Source: UBA10133 sp964528565
GTDB lineage: Bacteria; Patescibacteriota; Microgenomatia; UBA1400; MFAQ01
Assembly: GCA_964528565.1 (NCBI GenBank)
Contig: CAZGSP010000070.1
Location: 1-17,860, forward strand
Reading direction: 5' to 3'
Length of the DNA: 17,860 bases
The notes under the pieces are model-generated. The model did not search any database, was not told the origin of the DNA, and saw nothing but the letters and a program-made list of their open reading frames with translations. The translations under genes and the position numbers were made by a program. Numbering within the stretch: position 1 is the first letter of the stretch; every line of letters starts with the position of its first letter. Of the stretch, positions 7,197 to 12,321 are shown one piece after another.

Positions 7197-7203
7197 TCAA
7201 GTT

Positions 7204-7728
7204 ATGTCAGGGCATTCAAAATGGTCTACGATCAAACACCAGAAAGCGATTGAGGACAATAAGAGAAGTTCGGTTTTTACTAAAATAGCAAAAAAGATCC
7301 ATATAGCAGTAAAAAAGGGCGGTTCCGGTGACATAAACGCCAATCCGTATCTGCGGGCTTGTGTCGACGAAGCCAGATCGGTAAATATGCCGATGGATAA
7401 TATCAAAAGAGCCATAGACAAAGCTTCCGGTGCGGGAGAAGGTTCGGCGGCGGAGGAGATAGTCTATGAAGCGTATGGACCATATGGAGTGGGTATCTTG
7501 ATCACCACCGTTACCGACAACAGAAACCGGACGTCCGGTGAAGTAAAAAATGTGCTGGATAAACACAACGCCAAACTCGGCGGACCGGGCTCCGTCTCCT
7601 ACATGAAATCTATTTCTCCTATCCCCAAAATTAGTATTCTCGAAGCAGACAAACAGCAAGTTATTGATCTTATTTCGCTTCTGTCGGAACTTGACGATGT
7701 GGTGGAGGTGTGGAGCAATCTAGAATAA
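7204..7728 (+). CDS. yebC: YebC/TACO1-family protein, shortened by loss of an internal domain
   Basis: 174 aa counted from the ATG at 7204. An in-frame TTG at 7183 would add MPDRIQV, but the family starts MSGHSKW and the promoter fits 7204. Residues 1-134 follow the family closely (GHSKWSTIKHQKAIEDNKRSSVFTKI, NMPMDNIKRAI, YEAYGPYGVGILI, TDNRNRTSGEVK, LGGPGSVSYM). Typical members are about 240-250 aa. Here GSVSYM is followed within a few residues by the final segment (SPIPKISILEADKQQVIDLISLLSELDDVVEVWSN), so about 65 residues are missing with the frame kept. YebC proteins were long annotated as transcription regulators; the mitochondrial homologue TACO1 and recent bacterial work point to help with translation of difficult, proline-rich stretches. 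It is followed 1 nt later by a membrane-protein gene. Confidence 0.9.
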   Translation: MSGHSKWSTIKHQKAIEDNKRSSVFTKIAKKIHIAVKKGGSGDINANPYLRACVDEARSVNMPMDNIKRAIDKASGAGEGSAAEEIVYEAYGPYGVGILITTVTDNRNRTSGEVKNVLDKHNAKLGGPGSVSYMKSISPIPKISILEADKQQVIDLISLLSELDDVVEVWSNLE

Positions 7729-7729
7729 A

Positions 7730-8554
7730 ATGTCCAAAAGAACACGATTTATTTTGATCAGTGGGGTAATAGCATTGTGTTTGTGGTTGACGACTACGGC
7801 ACCGGTGGACTACCGCTTCGGACTGTATCTGGCAGTGTCGGCTTTATCATATGTCTTGTCTGTCTGGGTTTTGTTTGACGACCTGAAGGGTATTGAATGG
7901 CTGACCCTAATGGTCTTGCCGGTGATGTTTACTTTGGGCTGTGGATTATTTGCCAATTTTTTACCGGCCGCTATTCCCAGAATGTTTGGTAGATCCTTTC
8001 AGCTGGAGACTTCAATGTTACTGGCCGGGTTATTGAAGATCGTGTACTTTATCCTTTATACGGTAGCGATGTACGGAATTCTTTTGATTGAGAATATCTT
8101 TTCGGTGGCGTCCATCCGGACGATCCAGCTTTTTAGAGCGGCGCGTTCCGTAAACTTTATTCTGACACTGGTAGCTTCGCTATTTTTCTATACGGTGGCT
8201 TTGAGCCTAAGGTTGCCTTTCTGGTGGGTAGCACCGATGGTGTTTGTGGTGTCCGCGATCCTTTCTTTTCCGAGTTTTTGGAGCGTGGATTTGAAAGGTG
8301 ACATTCTGCACGACGCCGGTAGATATTCTTTGGTGGTCAGCTGGGTCATTGCGATGGCCGGAGCGGCTTTGTCTTTTTGGCCGGTGAAGCCATTCATGGG
8401 AGGATTGATGCTCACTTCATTTCTTTATTCATTACTGGGGATTTTGGAACAAAGATTATCCAGTAGGGTATACCTGGAAAGCCTCCTGGAGTACGGGGTG
8501 ACGGTAATCATCATTTTTGTCATCGGCTTTCTGACGACATCGTGGGTGGGTTGA
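7730..8554 (+). CDS. Polytopic membrane protein of unknown function
   Basis: 274 aa with about eight or nine hydrophobic segments (about 7-23, 30-50, 57-80, 95-121, 141-163, 167-184, 203-220, 224-241, 251-271). No family is recognised and no catalytic or transport motif stands out. A short cytosolic or surface loop near residues 185-200 reads WSVDLKGDILHDAGRY. It starts 1 nt after the yebC stop, so it is expressed with yebC, but that does not show a shared role. It is the last plus-strand gene before the 720-bp noncoding stretch, and I see no clear hairpin terminator behind it. Confidence 0.7.
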   Translation: MSKRTRFILISGVIALCLWLTTTAPVDYRFGLYLAVSALSYVLSVWVLFDDLKGIEWLTLMVLPVMFTLGCGLFANFLPAAIPRMFGRSFQLETSMLLAGLLKIVYFILYTVAMYGILLIENIFSVASIRTIQLFRAARSVNFILTLVASLFFYTVALSLRLPFWWVAPMVFVVSAILSFPSFWSVDLKGDILHDAGRYSLVVSWVIAMAGAALSFWPVKPFMGGLMLTSFLYSLLGILEQRLSSRVYLESLLEYGVTVIIIFVIGFLTTSWVG

Positions 8555-8670
8555 TAGATTTTAGTTCTCAGATTTCAGATCTCGGATAGAAAAAATACTC
8601 GGATGGGTAGGAAGGGGAGAGGGCCCATAATACTATCCCATAATAATCGGGGAATGTTATAGGACCTATA

Positions 8671-8704
8671 ATAGTTTTCACGAAAACCCATAGTTTTCAC
8701 GAAA
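8671..8704. repeat. 15-bp direct repeat ATAGTTTTCACGAAA, two copies
   Basis: Identical copies at 8671-8685 and 8690-8704, period 19 bp. In the first copy the surrounding bases make a perfect inverted repeat, GTTTTC-AC-GAAAAC (8674-8687); the second copy differs by one base (GAAATC). Two dyad sites about two helical turns apart is a common operator layout. Confidence 0.7.
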
Positions 8705-8716
8705 TCTATCAGATAA

Positions 8717-8725
8717 TGTGGATAA
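8717..8725 (-). promoter_or_regulatory. Consensus DnaA box
   Basis: The minus strand reads TTATCCACA, the exact consensus. Two one-mismatch copies (TTATCTACA on the minus strand) lie at 9019-9027 and 9118-9126 in the same orientation. A single perfect 9-mer can occur by chance, so binding is inferred. Confidence 0.45.
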
Positions 8726-8939
8726 CTGCCAGGTGATAGGGATTGATATAGTCAGTTGGGCGGCACGCGTTTGGCAGGCGAGATGAGCGCGGAGGGATAA
8801 GGAGATTAATTATTATTTGAAATATTGACTTAAGGAAAATCTTTTGGGTTGGTGCATTCCGGGGATAGAAGTAAAGGACGTCACCCCCACTGTTCCCTAT
8901 TTACCGGAAAAGATAGAGTGATAGAGAATGGTTTATGAT

Positions 8940-8967
8940 ACGTCGCACAATAATACTTTTGCGACGT
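8940..8967 (+). other. Candidate Xer recombination (dif-like) site
   Basis: 28 bp in the 11-6-11 layout of dif: left arm ACGTCGCACAA (8940-8950), centre TAATAC (8951-8956), right arm TTTTGCGACGT (8957-8967). The arms are inverted copies with one mismatch. The inner left arm CGCAcAA matches the E. coli XerC half-site CGCATAA at 6 of 7 bases, and TTtTG matches the inner XerD half-site TTATG at 4 of 5. A tyrosine recombinase gene lies 2.4 kb away. Seen another way it is an 11-bp perfect stem (8937-8947 with 8960-8970), but no T-tract follows on either strand, so it is not an intrinsic terminator. Confidence 0.5.
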
Positions 8968-9018
8968 ATCTCGTAAACATAGCTGTGAAGGAAGATGGTT
9001 TTATATTCCATCCGTTTG

Positions 9019-9138
9019 TGTAGATAATCCCGAAACTTTGCCACGATCTGTTCCCCGGCCTCTCTTCACGGCCGATTCTTTTGTCTTTGAGTCCGGTAGC
9101 CTCGGATCGTGCCTATTTGTAGATAAACCCGAATCTTT
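9019..9138. repeat. 20-bp imperfect direct repeat carrying DnaA-like boxes
   Basis: GTAGATAATCCCGAAACTTT (9020-9039) and GTAGATAAACCCGAATCTTT (9119-9138) differ at 2 of 20 positions and are 99 bp apart. With the preceding T each contains TGTAGATAA, one mismatch from a DnaA box. The interval between them has potential stem-loops. Confidence 0.6.
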
Positions 9139-9271
9139 CAAGGTGAATTATTGGTTTTATCGTTTAGACCGATGTATCGCTTATTTTAATCAATGAATAA
9201 CTAGTCACAAAAAGTTCCAGAAGCCGTTTTAGGGGCATTCTACGGGCGGGATGTTTAAGGTCATTTGACAG

Positions 9272-9299
9272 CAAAAACCCCGCCTAGTGGGCGGGGTTT
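9272..9299 (-). terminator. Rho-independent terminator overlapping the end of the 91-aa gene
   Basis: AAACCCCGCC (9275-9284), loop TAGTG, GGCGGGGTTT (9290-9299): a perfect 10-bp GC-rich stem. On the minus strand it is followed by a TTTTT run. The hairpin contains the last codons and the stop of the 9284-9559 gene. Confidence 0.85.
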
Positions 9300-9559
9300 A
9301 GCTGAGACTGAAGAAGTTTGGATTTGATGATTTCGATTAGTTTGCGGGCGTTTTCTTTGTTGTAGAAATCTATACCCATTAAATCCGCAATCAAACTAAA
9401 ACTTATTGCGTTTGGGTCAAAAAGATCTTGGTGAGACCTCAAGGCAAAAATCAGATTCCGACTTTTGAAGTCTACGCTTTCGGGATCCTCTTGGGGAGGA
9501 ATTTTTGTTTGGGATGCTTCGATGATAATATTGGCTACCTGATTAAGGGTAAGAGACAT
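9284..9559 (-). CDS. Small protein of unknown function
   Basis: 91 aa, not recognised. It has no signal peptide, membrane helix or cysteine pattern. Most of it looks helical (NQVANIIIEASQ, FSLIADLMGIDFYNKENARKLIEIIKSKLLQSQ), with a central stretch FKSRNLIFALRSHQDLFDPNAIS. It is certainly expressed as a gene of its own: a perfect sigma70 promoter lies at 9595-9622, AAAGGAGA sits 5 nt before the ATG, and a strong terminator begins inside its last codons. Such strong signals around one short gene suggest high expression of a small cytosolic protein. Confidence 0.75.
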   Translation of the reverse strand: MSLTLNQVANIIIEASQTKIPPQEDPESVDFKSRNLIFALRSHQDLFDPNAISFSLIADLMGIDFYNKENARKLIEIIKSKLLQSQLNPAH

Positions 9560-9594
9560 TTTTTCTCCTTTGGAAAAGTTCAGATTAATTAACC

Positions 9595-9622
9595 ATTATA
9601 TAGGATAAATCTATTTTGTCAA
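9595..9622 (-). promoter_or_regulatory. Perfect-consensus sigma70 promoter of the 91-aa gene
   Basis: Minus strand: TTGACA (9617-9622), 16-bp spacer, TATAAT (9595-9600). The expected start is near 9588, giving a leader of about 28 nt that holds AAAGGAGA. Confidence 0.85.
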
Positions 9623-9661
9623 CAGTGCCCTAACCCTCTCCCCTATCCGATGCTAGCCCAT

Positions 9662-9689
9662 AAAAATAGCCCTCAGAGATTGAGGGCTA
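9662..9689 (-). terminator. Rho-independent terminator of the accessory operon
   Basis: TAGCCCTCA (9667-9675), loop GAGAT, TGAGGGCTA (9681-9689): a perfect 9-bp stem, followed on the minus strand by TTTTT. It lies 15 nt after the stop of the YunG-like gene. Confidence 0.85.
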
Positions 9690-9704
9690 GAGAATTGAGA
9701 ATAT

Positions 9705-10070
9705 TTAGGGCGGAGATAATTGATCGTCCACCCTTTTTTTGAGTAGTTCGTAGCGAGCAAGGGTATCCGGAAAGGATAAGACGTATTCGCGAGCCCGAAT
9801 GACAAAGCTATTTTTGTTGGGCCAGTCGTGAGAGCAGGCAAATTGGGCTTCGGTCAGATCGATGATCCGGCCATCGGGAAGGCGATTCCAGTAGTGGCTG
9901 TCACCGGAGTCCGTTAAACAGCGAAGCAGCTGCCCGCCATAAAAGTCCTGGACGACAAGAGCGGTGACGGCGCATTGATTAAGCGATGGACAGTCGGGGG
10001 TCCAGGCCCCCTTGGCGGTTTCGGCGCACCAGGCTCTTGTCAGTGCCGCCTTTAACTTATTTAGCTTCAT
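9705..10070 (-). CDS. YunG-family protein with Cys-His-Asp arrangement
   Basis: 121 aa counted from the ATG at 10068-10070. GGAGG 8 nt upstream fixes this start; the open frame extends to 10157 but that part lies over the previous gene. The pattern AWCAETAKGAW, NQCAVTALVVQDFYGGQLLRC, SHYWNRLPDGRIIDLTEAQF and the final FPDTLARYELLKKRV matches the YunG family known from Bacillus. Cys33, His59 and Asp71 fall in the order and spacing of papain-like and transglutaminase-like hydrolases, so a cysteine-dependent reaction is a reasonable guess, but no YunG reaction is established to my knowledge. It is the last gene of a three-gene unit, overlapping the preceding gene by 14 bp. There is no signal peptide, so it is probably cytosolic. 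Confidence 0.75.
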   Translation of the reverse strand: MKLNKLKAALTRAWCAETAKGAWTPDCPSLNQCAVTALVVQDFYGGQLLRCLTDSGDSHYWNRLPDGRIIDLTEAQFACSHDWPNKNSFVIRAREYVLSFPDTLARYELLKKRVDDQLSPP

Positions 10071-10437
10071 TGGTTTTCCCTCCGAAGCCTTTGTGAACCA
10101 ACAACCCACTTTTGACCCGTTGGAACCAGACACCCACGCTTTTGTCTTTTGGGGCAAGCTGGATCATGGCGGCCAAAATTCCCACCTCGGCTTCTTTGGC
10201 AAGACCTTTATAAAGGTCGAATTTATCGGTTACCCAGACGGTGATGTAGAAATCCGGCATTCCCTTGGTATCACCAAACTCCCGGATCTCGAAACAAACA
10301 TCCAAGCCAGAGAAAATGGTGCTGAGCAGGGTTTGGATCCGATCGGCCATTTTTTGGGCCTGAAGTACGACGTTCTCAATTTCTTTAGCCGTACAAGCTT
10401 CTTCGGGTAACTTATACCGTAACAGAAATTCAAGCAT
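10057..10437 (-). CDS. Uncharacterised 126-aa protein
   Basis: No family is recognised. The N-terminal half is helical (AKEIENVVLQAQKMADRIQTLLSTIF), then comes a beta-rich part (LDVCFEIREFGDTKGMPDFYITVWVTDKFDLYKGLAKEAEVGILAAMIQL) and a basic end. The mixed alpha/beta pattern with no membrane segment suggests a small cytosolic protein. GGAGG stands 4 nt before the ATG. Its 3' end overlaps the YunG-like gene by 14 bp and its 5' end follows the 36-aa membrane microprotein by 15 nt, so the three are made together and may work together. Confidence 0.7.
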   Translation of the reverse strand: MLEFLLRYKLPEEACTAKEIENVVLQAQKMADRIQTLLSTIFSGLDVCFEIREFGDTKGMPDFYITVWVTDKFDLYKGLAKEAEVGILAAMIQLAPKDKSVGVWFQRVKSGLLVHKGFGGKTNEAK

Positions 10438-10452
10438 TTGTCCTCCGATTTC

Positions 10453-10563
10453 TTAGTCGTTCTTTGATAGTGTTTTATGGATAAAATCTATGACCAGCCA
10501 GATCAACAAAAACAAGACGATCGTTGAGACTAGAGTCAAAAGCAAGATTTCGACTAGAGTCAT
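10453..10563 (-). CDS. 36-aa single-pass membrane microprotein
   Basis: ATG at 10561-10563, stop TAA at 10453-10455. The protein starts MTLVEILLLTLVSTIVLF and continues LLIWLVIDFIHKTLSKND: one hydrophobic helix covering about residues 3-27 and a short polar tail. GGAGG lies 4 nt before the ATG, and a good promoter lies just upstream. The stop is followed at once by the GGAGG of the next gene. These signals make it a real gene despite its size. It heads the unit that includes the 126-aa protein and the YunG-like protein. The function is unknown; a small membrane subunit or anchor is possible, and a type I toxin-like peptide cannot be excluded. Confidence 0.7.
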   Translation of the reverse strand: MTLVEILLLTLVSTIVLFLLIWLVIDFIHKTLSKND

Positions 10564-10592
10564 TTTGCCTCCTAAAATTAAGGTACCGGAGT

Positions 10593-10620
10593 ATTATACA
10601 ACCGCTGTAGGGTAAGTCAT
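10593..10620 (-). promoter_or_regulatory. Promoter of the microprotein-YunG operon
   Basis: Minus strand: TATAAT (10593-10598) with a weaker ATGACT (10615-10620) at 16-bp spacing. The expected start near 10586 gives a leader of about 23 nt containing GGAGG. Confidence 0.6.
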
Positions 10621-10631
10621 GATTGAAGGTC

Positions 10632-10698
10632 TTAATATGCCGTACATTATGCATATTACGTAAGATTTATTAAGAGTATGTATCAAATTTAATATGCC
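10632..10698. repeat. Three copies of TAATATGC, two direct and one inverted
   Basis: TTAATATGCC at 10632-10641 and again at 10689-10698, plus GCATATTA at 10651-10658. The first and inverted copies form an 8-bp dyad with a 10-bp gap. They lie upstream of the microprotein promoter and downstream of the pilin-gene terminator, so they may be operator half-sites. The flanking 10600-10744 sequence is otherwise AT-rich and holds no gene I can support. Confidence 0.55.
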
Positions 10699-10744
10699 TT
10701 TTCGAACAATGAATTATCTCTTATAAACCGTTGTCGGAAGATGT

Positions 10745-10773
10745 AAAAAAACCCTCTCGCCGGAGAGGGTTTT
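10745..10773 (-). terminator. Rho-independent terminator of the pilin-like gene
   Basis: AAAACCCTCTC (10748-10758), loop GCCG, GAGAGGGTTTT (10763-10773): an 11-bp stem followed on the minus strand by seven T. It begins 5 nt after the stop codon at 10779. Confidence 0.9.
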
Positions 10774-10778
10774 GAGAC

Positions 10779-11249
10779 TTAATTGCGATTGGGGTGATGT
10801 CGTTTCCATTCAACCACGATCATGATGATCAGGATCGGAAGGGCAATGATCCAAAAGATGGTATTAGTGCTTAAGGATGCCACGAAAACACCGACCGCCT
10901 GCCAAAAGGGTTCCATGAGCATTAAAATGGCGATGACGATTATCGCCACCAGCACCAACATAAGCGCATATTCGGTAAGACCCTGACCTTTTTCGCCGGG
11001 TTTGGATTTAGCCGCCTTTTCTTTCTTTGGACCCGACGGATAAGAGCAATCCAGGTTTATATAGAAAAAGATGACTGCGATGGCGGCAATGGTCAGAATT
11101 ACGAGGATGGCTACCGCCGGGACGGGTGCCCAAAAGTCCAAAGTCAGTGGTGATAAGGTCTGGATAATGGCGATGATCGCAATGACAACCAGAACCAGAA
11201 TCAGGGAGTATTCGATCACCCCTTGACCCTTTTCGTGCCTGTTTTTCAT
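10779..11249 (-). CDS. Fusion of two Flp/type IVb pilin-like modules
   Basis: 156 aa counted from the ATG at 11247-11249, which has GGAGG 5 nt upstream; the longer open frame to 11306 would run across the promoter. The N-terminus EKGQGVIEYSLILVLVVIAIIAII (6-29) is repeated as EKGQGLTEYALMLVLVAIIVIAIL (86-109). Each has the prepilin signature of Flp/Fap pilins: basic residues, Gly just before the cleavage site, Glu near position +5, then a hydrophobic helix. Each module is followed by a second hydrophobic segment (about 43-64 and 118-146), giving four in total. Normal Flp pilins are single and 50-80 aa long. Prepilin-peptidase processing at the first site is plausible; the second site is internal. 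A role in a pilus or as a membrane scaffold is inferred. It is transcribed alone from a perfect promoter. Confidence 0.7.
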   Translation of the reverse strand: MKNRHEKGQGVIEYSLILVLVVIAIIAIIQTLSPLTLDFWAPVPAVAILVILTIAAIAVIFFYINLDCSYPSGPKKEKAAKSKPGEKGQGLTEYALMLVLVAIIVIAILMLMEPFWQAVGVFVASLSTNTIFWIIALPILIIMIVVEWKRHHPNRN

Positions 11250-11288
11250 GTTTGCCTCCAAAAAGATTGAATCAAAGAGCTTGGAGGT

Positions 11289-11316
11289 ATTATAGCCCGG
11301 ATTCACGGCCTGTCAA
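11289..11316 (-). promoter_or_regulatory. Perfect-consensus sigma70 promoter of the pilin-like gene
   Basis: Minus strand: TTGACA (11311-11316), 16-bp spacer, TATAAT (11289-11294). The expected start near 11282 gives a leader of about 33 nt with GGAGG. The same hexamers and spacing as at 9595-9622 suggest both genes are highly expressed. Confidence 0.85.
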
Positions 11317-11335
11317 GATTATGGGATGTAGCTGT

Positions 11336-11358
11336 GTCGCACAATATTTTGGTATGAT
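11336..11358 (+). promoter_or_regulatory. Recombinase promoter containing the dif-like 11-mer
   Basis: TGG-TATGAT (11350-11358) is an extended -10, placed 5 nt before the GTG at 11364, so the mRNA should be leaderless. Just upstream, GTCGCACAATA (11336-11346) is identical to 8942-8952 in the dif-like site. Binding of the recombinase to its own promoter is a possible form of autoregulation. Confidence 0.5.
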
Positions 11359-11363
11359 GAGTT

Positions 11364-12311
11364 GTGGCCAAAAAAACGGTAAATGACCTGGGTCTGAGGA
11401 TCTTAATCAGGAGGTATTTGAGCTTTATAGAAGTAGAGAAGAACTATTCCAAGTTCACCATCCGCAACTACTCCCACTATCTCGGCATGTTCCGGAAATG
11501 GTTTGAGAAGCATTATGAGCAGGAATACATTGAGAAACTCACAAGCGAGATGGTACGGAAGTATAGATTGTTTTTAGCCCGATACGAGACCAAAGAGGGC
11601 AAGCGACTCTCCCCTACTACTCAAAGTTATTACGTGATTTCTTTGAGGGCGTTTCTGAAGTATTGTGGTCGAAAAGGGATCAAGACCCTGTCTCCGGAAA
11701 AGGTGGATCTGCCAAAGCCGGGTGAGCATCAAATTAAGTTTTTGGACCGGGAGCAGGTGGAAAGGCTTTTGATCTCCCCGAATACATCTACTATCAGTGG
11801 TCTGCGGGACAGAACTATCCTGGAGGTACTGTTTAGTACCGGTTTGCGGGTATCGGAGCTTGCAAAGCTCGACATCGACAAGATCGACCTGAGGGAGAGG
11901 GAGTTTGGCATACTGGGTAAGGGCCGTCGGATGCGCCTGGTGTTTTTGTCCGAAAGAGCCACAGCCTGGCTCGATAGATATCTTTCCGCCAGGACGGACC
12001 CTTTTAGAGCCTTGTGGGTGAGAGTGCCCAAAAGTGGAGACTGGGACCCGACAATGGGCAATGAAAAGGCCAGGCTTTCGATCAGAGGCATACAGAGAAT
12101 CGTGGAAAAATACCGCCGAGCCGCCGGTTTGCCGATAAAGGTGAGCCCACATGTGCTTCGCCATAGTTTTGCTACCACCATGCTTCAGCAAGGAGCGGAT
12201 CTCCGGAGTGTCCAAGAGATGTTGGGTCATAAAAACGTCGCCACCACCCAGATTTACACTCATGTCACCAATCCCCAGCTAAAACAGATACACGATAAAT
12301 TCTTAAAATGA
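11364..12311 (+). CDS. XerC/XerD-type tyrosine recombinase
   Basis: 315 aa, a usual length for Xer proteins. Residues 11-115 are the SAM-like core-binding domain (FTIRNYSHYLGMFRKWF, SPTTQSYYVISLRAFLKYC). Residues 125-312 are the catalytic domain with all active-site residues: Arg162 (TGLRVSEL), Lys187 (GKGRRMRLV), His263 and Arg266 (HVLRHSFAT), His289 (LGHKN) and nucleophile Tyr298 (TQIYTHV). It cuts and rejoins DNA at paired 11-bp half-sites; the housekeeping role is to resolve chromosome dimers at dif. Patescibacteria often have one Xer protein, so XerC and XerD cannot be told apart here. The start is GTG with no Shine-Dalgarno, as a leaderless mRNA allows. No transposon or phage genes surround it, which favours the housekeeping role over an integrase. 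Confidence 0.9.
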   Translation: MAKKTVNDLGLRILIRRYLSFIEVEKNYSKFTIRNYSHYLGMFRKWFEKHYEQEYIEKLTSEMVRKYRLFLARYETKEGKRLSPTTQSYYVISLRAFLKYCGRKGIKTLSPEKVDLPKPGEHQIKFLDREQVERLLISPNTSTISGLRDRTILEVLFSTGLRVSELAKLDIDKIDLREREFGILGKGRRMRLVFLSERATAWLDRYLSARTDPFRALWVRVPKSGDWDPTMGNEKARLSIRGIQRIVEKYRRAAGLPIKVSPHVLRHSFATTMLQQGADLRSVQEMLGHKNVATTQIYTHVTNPQLKQIHDKFLK

Positions 12312-12321
12312 GGGGTATGAG

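Larger units (their letters stand above)
8555..9274. other. 720-bp gene-free region with repeats, DnaA boxes and a dif-like site
   Basis: No frame here has both a usable start signal and a plausible protein. The stretch holds CCCATAATA twice (8624-8632, 8637-8645), the palindrome TTATAGG-A-CCTATAA (8657-8671), a 15-bp direct repeat, a consensus DnaA box, an AT-rich run at about 8803-8835, a dif-like near-palindrome and a 20-bp imperfect repeat. Between the copies of that last repeat, CACGATCTG (9042-9050) can pair with CGGATCGTG (9103-9111), and CGGCC (9056-9060) with GGCCG (9070-9074), so a structured RNA is possible. Mostly plus-strand genes lie to the left and minus-strand genes to the right. 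No tRNA, rRNA or CRISPR array was seen. Confidence 0.7.

Noticed and set aside
8937..8970. Rho-independent terminator at the GATACGTCGCA inverted repeat
   Set aside because: There is no T-tract after the stem on either strand, and the 12-nt loop is long for a terminator.
8928..9023. 31-aa open frame starting MVYDTSHNNTFATYL on the plus strand
   Set aside because: It has no Shine-Dalgarno or nearby promoter, and its middle is simply the dif-like palindrome; it looks like chance.
8624..9138. CRISPR array in the noncoding region
   Set aside because: The repeats are few, of different sequence and unequal spacing, and no cas genes are nearby.
10071..10157. 29-residue N-terminal extension of the YunG-like protein
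   Set aside because: It overlaps the preceding gene, while GGAGG correctly spaced before the ATG at 10070 marks the real start.
11250..11306. 19-residue N-terminal extension of the pilin-like protein
   Set aside because: It would place the start in the promoter's -10 region; GGAGG precedes the ATG at 11249, and the prepilin leader is then of normal length.
11574..12263. 229-aa open frame on the minus strand
   Set aside because: It is antisense to the recombinase gene, which has all catalytic residues in frame.
11364..12311. Integrase of a mobile element
   Set aside because: No attachment-site repeats, tRNA target, phage or transposon genes are seen around it, and length and layout fit housekeeping Xer.
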